A DNA stretch of 43,967 bases, taken from NCBI RefSeq assembly GCF_049366555.1, contig NZ_JBMMGT010000022.1, forward strand, positions 1 to 43,967, given 5' to 3'. Position numbers and translations under genes: made by a program. Of the stretch, positions 15,269-23,963 are shown one piece after another. The DNA is from Avibacterium volantium_A. Its GTDB lineage: Bacteria; Pseudomonadota; Gammaproteobacteria; Enterobacterales; Pasteurellaceae. The notes under the pieces are model-generated. The model saw only the letters and a program-made list of their open reading frames with translations. It was not told the origin of the DNA and made no database searches. Within the stretch, counting starts at the first letter, position 1, and every line of letters starts with the position of its first letter.

Positions 15269-17437
15269 ATGACAAAAACTTTCCTCGCCGAGATCGGCAC
15301 TGAAGAGCTGCCACCAAAGGCACTCAAGAAATTAGCAACCGCGTTTGCGGAGAATGTAGAAAATGAATTAAACCAAGCTGGTTTAGCATTTGATAAAGTA
15401 GAATGGTTTGCCACCCCACGCCGTTTAGCGGTGAAAGTGTTGGGGTTGGCGGAAGCGCAGCCAAGCAAAGAAGTGGAAAAACGTGGGCCTGCGGTTGCGG
15501 CGGCGTTTGATGCGGAAGGTAAACCAACCAAAGCGGCAGAAGGCTGGGCGCGTGGTTGTGGTATTAGCGTGGATCAAGCGGAGCGTTTAGTTACCGATAA
15601 AGGCGAATGGCTGGTGCATCGTGCGGTGATTGAGGGGCAACCGACCAAAAATCTTCTGCTAGGCATTATCAGCAATGCCCTTGCGAAATTGCCAATTCCA
15701 AAAACAATGCGTTGGGGCGATAAAAGCGAGCAATTCGTCCGCCCTGTGCATACGGTAACGTTGCTGTTTGGCGATGAGCTGATTGAGGGCGACATTCTTG
15801 GCGTGGCGAGTGGTAGAACGATTCGTGGACACCGTTTCTTAGGCGAACAAGAATTTACCATTGACAATGCCGATCAATATCCTGCCATTTTAGAGCAAAA
15901 AGGCAGCGTAATCGCCGATTTTGAACGCCGTAAAGCGATTATTTTGGAAAATTCTCAACAAAAAGCCACCGCACTTGGTGGTGTGGCGGATATTGAAGAA
16001 AGTCTGCTTGATGAAGTTACTGCGTTGGTGGAGTTTCCAAATGTGCTAACCGCGAAATTTGAAGAGCGTTTCCTTGCTGTGCCAGCAGAAGCCTTGGTTT
16101 ACACAATGAAAGGCGATCAAAAATATTTCCCGATTTACGATAAAAACGGAAAATTATTACCGCACTTTATTTTCGTATCCAATATTAATCCGCAAGATCC
16201 AACGGCGATTATTGAAGGAAATGAAAAAGTGGTGCGTCCACGCTTAACGGACGCGGAGTTCTTCTTCAAAACCGATTTAAAACAGCGTTTGGAAGACAAT
16301 CTACCACGCTTAAAAACCGTGTTGTTCCAACAACAGCTTGGTACCTTGTTTGATAAAACGGAACGCATTGAAAAACTCAGTGGTGAAATTGCGGCCCAAA
16401 TTGGGGCGGACGTGGCAAAAGCAGAGCGTGCAGGCTTGTTATCAAAATGTGATTTAATGACCAATATGGTGTTTGAATTCACGGATACGCAAGGCGTGAT
16501 GGGTATGCATTATGCACGCCACGATGGTGAAGATGAAGAAGTGGCGGTGGCGTTAAATGAACAATATATGCCGCGTTTCGCTGGTGATGAACTTCCACAT
16601 TCTCTTGTGGCTTGTGCAGTGGCATTGGCGGATAAATTAGACACCTTGACAGGGATTTTTGGCATTGGCCAGCACCCGAAAGGAGATAAAGATCCGTTCG
16701 CCTTACGCCGTGCCGCATTGGGCGTGTTGCGTATCATCGTAGAGAAAAAATTACCATTAGATATTCAAGATTTGGTAGATAAATCTGTACAAATTTATAT
16801 TGACCAGAGAGATAATTATTTTAAAGATGAGTTAAAGCTTCACAAAGATAATGAAAATGATTTAATTATTTTGAAAGAACAGCAAAATAGATTACTAGCA
16901 ATGGGATTCCCTTTTAGTAACAAAAACGTTATCAAAGATGTAGTGGACTTTATGCTTGGTCGCTTCCGTGCGTGGTATCAAGAAGAAGGTATTGCGGTAG
17001 ATGTCATTCAAGCGGTGCTGGCTCGCCGTTCTACTCGTCCAGCTGATTTTGATGCGCGTGTGCGTGCGGTGGCACATTTCCGTACCCTTGATGCAGCAGA
17101 AGCCTTAGCTGCTGCGAATAAGCGTGTAAGCAATATTTTAGCCAAAGCAGAAGGCGAAATTGGCGAGATCCATTTAGATCGTTGTGTCGAGCCTGAAGAA
17201 AAAGCCTTGGCGGAAAGTGTGCTAGCGCTACAAAGCGAAGTGCAGCCGCTGATTGCCAAAGGCGATTATGTGGCGGTGTTGGATAAACTCGCTAACTTAC
17301 GCCAGCCGGTGGACAATTTCTTTGAAAAAGTGATGGTAAACGCGGAAGATCCACAACTTCGCCAAAACCGCTTAGCGATTTTGAAAACTTTACAAGGATT
17401 ATTCTTGCAAGTGGCGGATATTTCCTTATTGCAATAG
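15269..17437 (+). CDS. glyS: Glycyl-tRNA synthetase beta subunit, with an internal insertion
   Basis: The 722-residue protein is the beta chain of the tetrameric glycyl-tRNA synthetase, needed for tRNA binding. The start TKTFLAEIGTEELPPKALK is typical, as are MRWGDKSEQFVRPVHTVTLL, PRFAGDELPHSLVACAVALADKLDTL and IGQHPKGDKDPFALRR. The usual length is about 689. The extra ~33 residues lie around residues 510-545 (nt about 16795-16905), in a very AT-rich, charged segment (YFKDELKLHKDNENDLIILK) just before the conserved DFMLGRFRAWYQ. The frame is intact on both sides, so the subunit is probably functional with an added loop. An uptake sequence (15968-15976) is embedded in the gene. Confidence 0.97.
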   Translation: MTKTFLAEIGTEELPPKALKKLATAFAENVENELNQAGLAFDKVEWFATPRRLAVKVLGLAEAQPSKEVEKRGPAVAAAFDAEGKPTKAAEGWARGCGISVDQAERLVTDKGEWLVHRAVIEGQPTKNLLLGIISNALAKLPIPKTMRWGDKSEQFVRPVHTVTLLFGDELIEGDILGVASGRTIRGHRFLGEQEFTIDNADQYPAILEQKGSVIADFERRKAIILENSQQKATALGGVADIEESLLDEVTALVEFPNVLTAKFEERFLAVPAEALVYTMKGDQKYFPIYDKNGKLLPHFIFVSNINPQDPTAIIEGNEKVVRPRLTDAEFFFKTDLKQRLEDNLPRLKTVLFQQQLGTLFDKTERIEKLSGEIAAQIGADVAKAERAGLLSKCDLMTNMVFEFTDTQGVMGMHYARHDGEDEEVAVALNEQYMPRFAGDELPHSLVACAVALADKLDTLTGIFGIGQHPKGDKDPFALRRAALGVLRIIVEKKLPLDIQDLVDKSVQIYIDQRDNYFKDELKLHKDNENDLIILKEQQNRLLAMGFPFSNKNVIKDVVDFMLGRFRAWYQEEGIAVDVIQAVLARRSTRPADFDARVRAVAHFRTLDAAEALAAANKRVSNILAKAEGEIGEIHLDRCVEPEEKALAESVLALQSEVQPLIAKGDYVAVLDKLANLRQPVDNFFEKVMVNAEDPQLRQNRLAILKTLQGLFLQVADISLLQ

Positions 17438-17454
17438 TTTCTCTTTTGCAACCT

Positions 17455-17486
17455 AGCCCCGTTCTGTAAAGTGCGGGGCTTTTTTG
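17455..17486 (+). terminator. Terminator of glyS
   Basis: A stem of AGCCCCG (17455-17461) and CGGGGCT (17474-17480) is followed by seven T's. The loop contains an AAAGTGCGG near-uptake sequence, and a full ACCGCACTT lies at 17507-17515. Confidence 0.85.
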
Positions 17487-17555
17487 TAAATTTTTCTGAA
17501 AAAAGCACCGCACTTTAAATAAGCTATGCATAACATTTTCTATATCTTATTGAAA

Positions 17556-17984
17556 TTACAGATAAGAAATAAAATTAATCCTGTCTTGTGAATGGCTACT
17601 AATGACTTTTCGCAATGGGTATTGGTTAAGATTTTGGTAAAACTGCTCGAGGGCATTGTCCAACAAATGCTTTAATTGGCATTGTGGTTGTAATCCACAT
17701 TTAGGAGAAACGCAGTTTACCAACGGCTCATTGCCTTGAAAGGTGCGTAGCATCTCGCCTAAAGGCAAATCTAATGTGCTTTCCGCCAAACGAATACCGC
17801 CGCCTTTGCCACGACTGGTAATCAGCCATTGTTGTTTCGCCATAAAATGGACGATTTTAACCAGATGATTTTGTGAAAGGTGAAGCTGCTTAGCAAGGCT
17901 GGCGATTGTGTGCGTGCATTCCTGCTGACGCGCAAGATAGATCAGCACACGAAAACCATAATCAGTAAATTTATTAATTTGCAT
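17556..17984 (-). CDS. nsrR: NsrR, nitric-oxide-sensing Rrf2-family repressor
   Basis: The 142-residue protein starts MQINKFTDYGFRVLIYLA, the usual Rrf2 winged-helix opening, followed by LSQNHLVKIVHFM (recognition helix) and RGKGGGIRL (wing). Cys91, Cys96 and Cys102 (VNCVSPKCGLQPQC) match the three iron-sulphur ligands of NsrR, which separates it from IscR. NO destroys the cluster and lifts repression. The gene is transcribed away from hmp, its best-known target, and a matching operator lies between them (18078-18100). Length and ligands are normal, so the assignment is strong. Confidence 0.93.
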   Translation of the reverse strand: MQINKFTDYGFRVLIYLARQQECTHTIASLAKQLHLSQNHLVKIVHFMAKQQWLITSRGKGGGIRLAESTLDLPLGEMLRTFQGNEPLVNCVSPKCGLQPQCQLKHLLDNALEQFYQNLNQYPLRKVISSHSQDRINFISYL

Positions 17985-18077
17985 TGCAACTCCTTGGGTG
18001 GTGTATTGTAGTCTATTTCACCACTTCTCGCTAGATTATGGATTATTGATAAATAATTGCTTGTCAGCCTAGTATTA

Positions 18078-18100
18078 AAAATGTATTTTAAATATATCTT
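18078..18100. promoter_or_regulatory. NsrR operator candidate upstream of hmp
   Basis: A 23-bp imperfect palindrome with 11-1-11 spacing pairs at 9 of 11 positions; the left arm is AAAATGTATTT and the right AAATATATCTT. This matches the known NsrR site form (AAGATGYRTTT and its complement). It lies 23 bp before the hmp start and overlaps its likely promoter. The symmetry is seen; binding is inferred from the neighbouring nsrR. Confidence 0.65.
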
Positions 18101-18122
18101 TAATAACCCAAAAGGACTTTCT

Positions 18123-19322
18123 ATGTCATTAACAGCAAATCAAATTGAATTAGTGAAAGCCACTGTGCCAGTGCTACGCGAAAACGGTGTTGCGCTCACT
18201 TCTTATTTTTATAACAGAATGCTCACCAATCACCCTGAATTAAAACAAGTGTTTAACCTTGGACACCAACGCAGTGGTGCGCAAGCGCGTTCTTTAGCGA
18301 ATGCGGTATTAGCTTATGCGGAAAATATTGAAAATCCAGCCGTGCTATTGCCAGCCGTTGAATTAATGGTGCATAAACACGTCAGTCTTGATATTCAAGC
18401 CCCTGATTATGCCATTGTGGGCAACAACTTACTTCATTCGATTAGTGAAGTATTGCAAATTTCAATGGACGATCCATTAATTGAAGCCTGGACCGCCGCC
18501 TACAATCAATTAGCGGATATTTTGATTAGCACAGAAAAAGCCATTTATGACGAACATCAGCAAACTAAAGGTAGCTGGTTAGGCTGGCGTAAATTCAAAA
18601 TTGCTAAGAAAGTGGAAGAAAGCAGTGAAATTACCTCTTTCTATTTGCAGCCTGTTGATGGCGGTGATTTGCCAACTTATAAAGCAGGGCAATATATCTC
18701 GGTGCGTGTTTTCGTTCCAGAATTAGGCTTAAAACAGCCGCGTCAATATACCCTTTCTGATAATCCAAAATCAGACTATTTACGCATTTCAGTTAAACGT
18801 GAAGATCCAAAAGGTGAGCTAGCAGGCGGCTGGGTTTCTACCACCTTGCACGGGTTAAATGAGGGTGATGAAATTGAAGCCACTGCGCCAACAGGCAACT
18901 TCTTCTTAATTGATAGCCAAAAACCAAATGTGTTTATCAGTGGTGGCGTGGGCTTAACTCCTATGATTGCAATGCTTAACCAGTTAGTAGAGCAAAATGT
19001 ACCTTCGCCCGTGAGCTTTATCCACGCTTGTCGTAATGCTGATGTACACGCAATGAAGGCGCACGTTGATGGGGTAAAAGCGCAATATCCAAATGTTAGC
19101 ACCTTTACCGTTTATGAAGTGGAAGATGCGCAAGCAGACGCCACAGGGCGTTTAGATTTAAGCCAAATTCCAACCGCAGTTTTACCGAAAGACGCGGATT
19201 ACTATCTCTGTGGCCCAATGGCATTTATGCAAGCGCAGTACAAATCTTTAGTAGATTTAGGTGTGCCAGCAGAGCAAATCCATCTTGAGGCATTTAATAC
19301 AGGTGGCGTTAAGTTAGATTAA
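18123..19322 (+). CDS. hmp: Flavohaemoprotein, nitric oxide dioxygenase
   Basis: The 399-residue protein converts NO and oxygen to nitrate using NAD(P)H. The ATG at 18123 was chosen because it follows AAAGGAC and gives the normal N-terminus MSLTANQIELVKATVPVL; an earlier in-frame ATG at 18057 would add 22 unusual residues over the operator. The globin domain spans about 1-140, with Tyr30 (SYFYNRM) and the proximal His86 (VHKHVSL). The FAD domain has RQYTLSDNPKSDYLRISVKR, and the NAD domain has GGVGLTPMIAML and YLCGPMAFM. It is divergent from nsrR with an NsrR-type operator between, so it should be induced by NO. Confidence 0.96.
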   Translation: MSLTANQIELVKATVPVLRENGVALTSYFYNRMLTNHPELKQVFNLGHQRSGAQARSLANAVLAYAENIENPAVLLPAVELMVHKHVSLDIQAPDYAIVGNNLLHSISEVLQISMDDPLIEAWTAAYNQLADILISTEKAIYDEHQQTKGSWLGWRKFKIAKKVEESSEITSFYLQPVDGGDLPTYKAGQYISVRVFVPELGLKQPRQYTLSDNPKSDYLRISVKREDPKGELAGGWVSTTLHGLNEGDEIEATAPTGNFFLIDSQKPNVFISGGVGLTPMIAMLNQLVEQNVPSPVSFIHACRNADVHAMKAHVDGVKAQYPNVSTFTVYEVEDAQADATGRLDLSQIPTAVLPKDADYYLCGPMAFMQAQYKSLVDLGVPAEQIHLEAFNTGGVKLD

Positions 19323-19341
19323 TGCTTTCGTTTTAATACAG

Positions 19342-19375
19342 AAACAAGGCGGAATAGAGATATTCCGCCTTGTTT
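19342..19375 (+). terminator. Terminator of hmp
   Basis: A perfect 15-bp stem, AAACAAGGCGGAATA (19342-19356) and its complement (19361-19375), closes a GAGA tetraloop and ends in TGTTTTCT. It is a very strong intrinsic terminator. Confidence 0.9.
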
Positions 19376-19400
19376 TCTGGGGATTAAAAAGAGCTAAAAA

Positions 19401-19447
19401 AACACCGCACTTTCTGTTTATAGCAAGATAAAGTGCGGTGTTTTTAT
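19401..19447. terminator. Bidirectional uptake-sequence terminator between hmp and hemB
   Basis: AACACCGCACTTT (19401-19413) and AAAGTGCGGTGTT (19430-19442) form a 13-bp stem flanked by A's on the left and T's on the right. It can serve both convergent genes and consists of two inverted uptake sequences. Confidence 0.85.
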
Positions 19448-19468
19448 GGTAAGTTTTTACTTATCTTT

Positions 19469-20491
19469 CTATCTACCTTGATTTTCTAAGTAAATCCACT
19501 CTGCTACTTGTTTGGCGAAATAGGTGAGAATGCCGTCTGCGCCTGCGCGTTTAAAGCAAAGCAGACTTTCCATAATACATTCTTTTTCTTTCAACCAGCC
19601 GTTTTGAATAGCCGCCATATGCATTGCGTATTCACCCGATACTTGGTAAGCAAAAGTTGGCACGCCAAAGTGTTGTTTCACGCGGTACACCATATCCAAA
19701 TAAGGCATTCCCGGTTTTACCATCACCATATCCGCCCCTTCTTGAATGTCTAATGCCACTTCTTGCAGGCCTTCATCGCTGTTGGCGGGATCAAGCTGGT
19801 AGGTTTTCTTATCGCCGCCTTTCAAATTGGCTGAAGATCCCACCGCATCACGGAATGGGCCATAATAATTCGAGGCATATTTGGCAGAATACGCCATAAT
19901 TTGCGTGTTGATAAAACCGCTGTCTTCAAGTGCGGTGCGAATTTTGCCAATTCTTCCGTCCATCATATCACTTGGTGCGACAATATCTGCCCCTGCTTCT
20001 GCGTGGGAAAGAGCTTGTTTCACCAACACTTCCGTGGTGATGTCGTTTAGCACATAGCCGTCATCATCAATAATGCCGTCTTGCCCGTGTACGGTGTAAG
20101 GATCTAACGCCACATCGGTTAAAACCCCTAGCTCAGGATAATGAGATTTCAACGCTTTCACCGCACGTTGCACTAAGCCGTTAGGATTGTAAGCTTCTTC
20201 CGCCATCAGGGATTTTTTACTTTGATCAATCACAGGGAACAAGGCGATTACAGGCACGCCATATTTCACTAATAATCCTGCTTCAATAAGCAGCTGATCT
20301 AAGGTTAAACGCTCCACTTTAGGCATTGACGGCACAGGTTCGCGGTAATTTTCACCTTCAATAATAAACACAGGATAAATTAAATCATCTGCCGTGAGCT
20401 TGTTTTCTGCCATTAAGCGGCGGCTGAAATCGTGCTTACGCATACGGCGTAAACGGCGTGCAGGAAAGCCTGTGAAAATTTGTTGAGTCAT
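19469..20491 (-). CDS. hemB: Delta-aminolevulinic acid dehydratase (porphobilinogen synthase)
   Basis: This enzyme condenses two 5-aminolevulinates to porphobilinogen, an early step in haem synthesis. The start at 20491 (MTQQIFTGFPARRLRRMRKH) follows GGAG with 7-nt spacing and gives 340 residues; the adjacent ATG at 20494 is also possible, and a longer frame to 20539 has no support. Key segments are IYPVFIIEGE, the metal and substrate region DGIIDDDGYVLND, and the two active-site lysines in YSAKYASNYYGPFRDA and MVKPGMPYLD. A cysteine-rich zinc site is replaced by Asp-type residues, as in magnesium-dependent forms. It lies downstream of tatC on the same strand, as in many relatives. Confidence 0.95.
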   Translation of the reverse strand: MTQQIFTGFPARRLRRMRKHDFSRRLMAENKLTADDLIYPVFIIEGENYREPVPSMPKVERLTLDQLLIEAGLLVKYGVPVIALFPVIDQSKKSLMAEEAYNPNGLVQRAVKALKSHYPELGVLTDVALDPYTVHGQDGIIDDDGYVLNDITTEVLVKQALSHAEAGADIVAPSDMMDGRIGKIRTALEDSGFINTQIMAYSAKYASNYYGPFRDAVGSSANLKGGDKKTYQLDPANSDEGLQEVALDIQEGADMVMVKPGMPYLDMVYRVKQHFGVPTFAYQVSGEYAMHMAAIQNGWLKEKECIMESLLCFKRAGADGILTYFAKQVAEWIYLENQGR

Positions 20492-20527
20492 CATTATTCT
20501 CCAAAATCTTTTCGTTATAAGGATAAG

Positions 20528-20549
20528 GGGCGAACACATTGGTTCGCCC
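20528..20549. repeat. 22-bp dispersed palindrome between hemB and tatC
   Basis: A perfect 8-bp stem, GGGCGAAC/GTTCGCCC, closes the loop ACATTG. It is one of four related copies in the window. Placed just after tatC, it may weaken read-through into hemB. Confidence 0.65.
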
Positions 20550-20569
20550 TAAAACTGGTTGGAAAGAAA

Positions 20570-21355
20570 TTATTCTTTGTGTTGTTGTGCTTCATTCTCA
20601 CTACTGTCGGTGTCGCTGCCCGTGTCGTCATTATCTTCTTTCGGGCGATAAAAACGCGCAAATAATAACCCCACTTCAAACAATAGGCACATTGGAATGG
20701 CAAGCAAGGTTTGAGAAAAAATATCCGGCGGCGTAAGCAACATTCCCACCACAAAGGCGGCAACGATGATGTAAGGGCGTTTTTTCTTCAAATCGTCAAT
20801 AGTGGTAACGCCAGACCAACAAAGCAAAATAATCGCCACTGGCACTTCAAAACACACACCAAACGCAAGAAATAGGGTGAGAACGAAATCTAAGTAGCTA
20901 CTAATATCTGTGGCAATAGCAACGCCTTCTGGTGCGGTTTTGGTGAGAAAACCAAACACAAGCGGAAACACCACATAATAGGCGAACGCCACGCCTAAAT
21001 AAAACAGCACAGTGCTAGAAAATAACAGCGGATAAATTAAGCGTTTTTCGTGCTGATACAATGCTGGCGCGATAAATGCCCACACTTGGTAAAGCAAGAA
21101 TGGTACAGAAATAAACACCGCAACAACACCCGTTAATTTCAATGGGGTAAAAAAAGGAGTAGCGATATTGGTTGCGATCATACTCGCCCCTGACGGCATT
21201 ACACTGAGTAATGGCGAGGCGACAAAATTATAAATATCGTTGGCAAAATAAACCAAGCCTAAAAAGACCACCGCCACTACGAACACGCAACGCAACAGAC
21301 GATCACGCAGTTCAAGTAAATGGCTAATTAAAGGTTGGGTTTCTTCAACAGTCAT
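20570..21355 (-). CDS. tatC: Twin-arginine translocase subunit TatC
   Basis: The 261-residue polytopic inner-membrane protein has six predicted spans and the TatC start pattern EETQPLISHLLELRDRLLRC, which forms part of the twin-arginine signal-binding site. FxxE is seen in FGVCFEVPVAIILL, the membrane-embedded conserved Glu. The C-terminal tail (EDNDDTGSDTDSSENEAQQ) is acidic. The gene follows tatB by 9 bp in the order tatA-tatB-tatC. It acts with TatA and TatB to export folded redox proteins. Confidence 0.96.
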   Translation of the reverse strand: MTVEETQPLISHLLELRDRLLRCVFVVAVVFLGLVYFANDIYNFVASPLLSVMPSGASMIATNIATPFFTPLKLTGVVAVFISVPFLLYQVWAFIAPALYQHEKRLIYPLLFSSTVLFYLGVAFAYYVVFPLVFGFLTKTAPEGVAIATDISSYLDFVLTLFLAFGVCFEVPVAIILLCWSGVTTIDDLKKKRPYIIVAAFVVGMLLTPPDIFSQTLLAIPMCLLFEVGLLFARFYRPKEDNDDTGSDTDSSENEAQQHKE

Positions 21356-21364
21356 AAAATGCCT

Positions 21365-21958
21365 TTATGCTTTTTCTGATTGAGATTTTGTTGAAGGGGC
21401 AACATCAGCAAGGGTATCATCTTCAGGATAGTATGCACTGGTCAGCTCCAATTGAGATTCATCTTGCTCGGCAAGCTCTGCCATATCCGCAGGGGAAAGT
21501 GCGTTTTCTGGTGATGTATCACGTTGAGCAATTTCCTGTTGTGCGCTTGTCTGTTGTTCACCTTGTGGTGTAACTTCTTGCTGTGCAATTTGTTCAGAAT
21601 TTTGCACCGCACTTTTTAATTCTTGCACTTGATGCTCAAAGGACGTTTGCGTGCTTGCCGCTTTTTCTTCTAAATTGGCTTTAATTTTTTCCGCAGAAGC
21701 CTTTAATTCTTCCACCGTTTGGCTCAATTCAGGAGAAAGCTGCTGTAAATTAAGGTGTTCGGCTTTTTTGATGCTTTCCTGTAATTCCTGCAATTTTAAT
21801 TCTTGGCTCAATTCATTTTGAACATTCGCCGCTAAGCCACGAATGGTGCGAACCCAGCCCATCACGGTACGAATCGCCACGGGCAAGCGTTTAGGGCCTA
21901 GCACCACTAAGCCCACAATAGAAATTAACAGTAATTCAGAAAAACCAATATCAAACAC
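21365..21958 (-). CDS. tatB: Twin-arginine translocase subunit TatB
   Basis: The 197-residue protein has one N-terminal span (IGFSELLLISIVGLVVLGPKR) with the conserved Glu and the GPKRLP hinge, then an amphipathic helix and a long coiled-coil, Gln/Glu-rich tail. TatB forms the signal-binding receptor with TatC. It is separated by 3 bp from tatA and 9 bp from tatC, so the three are clearly cotranscribed. An uptake sequence lies inside the coding part near 21606. Confidence 0.95.
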   Translation of the reverse strand: MFDIGFSELLLISIVGLVVLGPKRLPVAIRTVMGWVRTIRGLAANVQNELSQELKLQELQESIKKAEHLNLQQLSPELSQTVEELKASAEKIKANLEEKAASTQTSFEHQVQELKSAVQNSEQIAQQEVTPQGEQQTSAQQEIAQRDTSPENALSPADMAELAEQDESQLELTSAYYPEDDTLADVAPSTKSQSEKA

Positions 21959-21961
21959 GGA

Positions 21962-22189
21962 TTATGCCTGTTCTTTGTCTTTTACAGTTTCCGCTTTCGC
22001 TTGTTGTGCGTCATCGGCAATTTTTTTCGGCTCTGCAGCTGTTTCATCATCTTTCATTGCGTTTTTAAAGCCTTTCACTGCAGTCCCTAAATCTGAACCC
22101 ACATTACGCAATTTTTTTGTGCCAAAGAAAACTAATACAATTAACAAAACAATGAGTAATTGCCAAATACTTACGCCACCTAAACCCAT
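21962..22189 (-). CDS. tatA: Twin-arginine translocase subunit TatA
   Basis: The 75-residue protein has an N-terminal membrane helix (SIWQLLIVLLIVLVFFGTKKL), the FGTKKLRN hinge, an amphipathic helix with GSDLGTAVKGFKNAM, and a charged tail, all typical of TatA. Many copies assemble into the variable translocation pore. It leads the tatABC cluster. The 132-bp gap behind ubiB contains no obvious strong terminator, so partial read-through from the ubi genes is possible. Confidence 0.96.
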   Translation of the reverse strand: MGLGGVSIWQLLIVLLIVLVFFGTKKLRNVGSDLGTAVKGFKNAMKDDETAAEPKKIADDAQQAKAETVKDKEQA

Positions 22190-22321
22190 TTTTTTACTCC
22201 TATAACTAACTTAATGAAATCGTGCCAAAATATAACTTTTTTATTCATCTTGAACAATAGACAATTTGCATTATTTCACATTTTATTGATTTATCGCCAC
22301 ATTTTGCCTGTAGCTATAAGG

Positions 22322-23959
22322 CTATGGCATTATCAACGCCATAAGCCAAAGTAGCCCACCGCCCGTTAATAAACCGATATTTGCCCATAGAGGCAAGGCG
22401 GAAAATTGCCATAATGTTCCCAAAAACAGCACCGCTCCCATTATCAACGCAAGGGCTTTTTTCTGCCAGCGTTGCTGTTTTGCCAACTTTTTATTGATTT
22501 CGTGTAACTGTTGGCGAATTTGCGTTTGCTGTTTTAACGCGTCCATTAAGGCTGCGGGGAATTGTGGCAAATGCTCGGTAATATAAGGCAGGCTAGCCTT
22601 TAAATTTTTCGCCAAGGCTTTCACGCCCATTTGTTCGTCCAACCAATTTTGTAAGAAAGGTTTAGCGGTGTCCCATAAATCTAACTGCGGATAAAGCTGA
22701 CGCCCCAAGCCTTCAATGTAAAGCAAGGTTTTTTGTAATAACACTAGCTGCGGTTGCACCTGCATATTAAATTCGCGTGCCACATTGAATAAGTTGAGCA
22801 ATACCTGACCGAAAGAAATTTCTGATAAAGGCTTAGCAAAAATTGGTTCGCACACTTCGCGGAAAGCCTGTTCAAATTCATCAATATTGGTATCTTGCGG
22901 TGTCCAGCCCGCATCAACGTGCATTTGTGCTACGCGGTGATAATCACGGTTAAAAAAGGCGACAAAACTTTCTGCTAAATAGCGTTTATCGTTATCGTTC
23001 AAACGTCCAACGATACCGCAATCAATGCCGATGTATTGCGGATTTTCAGGGTGATTTGGATTAACAAAAATATTGCCTGGGTGCATATCCGCGTGGAAAA
23101 AGCTATCACGGAACACTTGGGTGAAAAACACTTGTACGCCACGTTCTGCCAGCAATTTCATATCCGTACCATTGTCCTTTAGGGTTTCCACATCAGAAAC
23201 GGGAATGCCGTAAATACGCTCCATTGTGATCACATTGCGATAGCAAAATTCTTGATACATTTCAGGAATATACAACATCGGGCTATCAGCAAAGTTAGCT
23301 TTGAGCTTAATAGCATTGGCCATTTCGGTGCGTAAATCCAGTTCATCACGCAAGGTTTTTTCATATTCGCGAATCACTTCCACCGCGCGTAGGCGATATC
23401 CTTCACTTGATAAACGCGGAATCCAACTGGCGAGTTTATACATCCAGCTTAAATCTGCTTCAATTTGTGGCTGAATATTCGGGCGTAGTACTTTCAGCAC
23501 CACTTCTTTCCCCGCAAGGGGCTGTGCGGCGTTAAATCTTGCCGTGTGCACTTGCGCGATAGAGGCGGAAGCAAGAGCGGTTTCATCAAAATCATCAAAC
23601 CAAGTTTCTAATTTACCGCCAAAGGCTTGTTCAATTTGTTCGCGAGCTAGCTTGCCGTCAAAGGGTTCAACTTGATCTTGCAATAATGCCAATTCATCAG
23701 CAATATCAGGAGGGAATAAATCTCGTCTGGTGGAAAGCATTTGCCCGAGCTTGATCCAAACCGGCCCAAGCTCTTGTAATGCAAGGCGTAAACGCAAGCC
23801 AAAGGCAAGATCTTTATGCTTATTGCGTAGCCAAAATAAGGTTTTTCGCCAACAGCGCAAAGGTCGCGTATAGGCGTTGTGGGGCAAGGCTTCATCAATG
23901 CCGTAAATTAAAAAAGTGCGGATAATTTTGTATAAACGTTTGAAATCTTTAAAAGTCAT
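22322..23959 (-). CDS. ubiB: UbiB, atypical kinase-like ubiquinone biosynthesis protein
   Basis: The ATG at 23959 gives 545 residues (MTFKDFKRLYKIIRTFL), the family's usual length. A TTG 24 bp upstream would overlap ubiJ. The ABC1/ADCK-type domain shows the KxGQ motif in VWIKLGQMLSTRRDLFP, the Ala-rich loop ALASASIAQVHTA, the lysine in VVLKVLRPN, and the catalytic FFHADMHPGNIFV with the metal-binding IDCGIVGRL. Two C-terminal membrane spans (about 500-545) anchor it. UbiB is an ATPase that aids extraction of Q intermediates from the membrane. It lies directly after ubiJ in the ubiE-ubiJ-ubiB operon. Confidence 0.95.
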   Translation of the reverse strand: MTFKDFKRLYKIIRTFLIYGIDEALPHNAYTRPLRCWRKTLFWLRNKHKDLAFGLRLRLALQELGPVWIKLGQMLSTRRDLFPPDIADELALLQDQVEPFDGKLAREQIEQAFGGKLETWFDDFDETALASASIAQVHTARFNAAQPLAGKEVVLKVLRPNIQPQIEADLSWMYKLASWIPRLSSEGYRLRAVEVIREYEKTLRDELDLRTEMANAIKLKANFADSPMLYIPEMYQEFCYRNVITMERIYGIPVSDVETLKDNGTDMKLLAERGVQVFFTQVFRDSFFHADMHPGNIFVNPNHPENPQYIGIDCGIVGRLNDNDKRYLAESFVAFFNRDYHRVAQMHVDAGWTPQDTNIDEFEQAFREVCEPIFAKPLSEISFGQVLLNLFNVAREFNMQVQPQLVLLQKTLLYIEGLGRQLYPQLDLWDTAKPFLQNWLDEQMGVKALAKNLKASLPYITEHLPQFPAALMDALKQQTQIRQQLHEINKKLAKQQRWQKKALALIMGAVLFLGTLWQFSALPLWANIGLLTGGGLLWLMALIMP

Positions 23960-23963
23960 CAGA

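Noticed and set aside
18057..18122. Upstream ATG as the start of hmp
   Set aside because: It would add 22 residues not found in flavohaemoproteins and place the NsrR-like operator inside the gene; the ATG at 18123 has a good ribosome-binding site.
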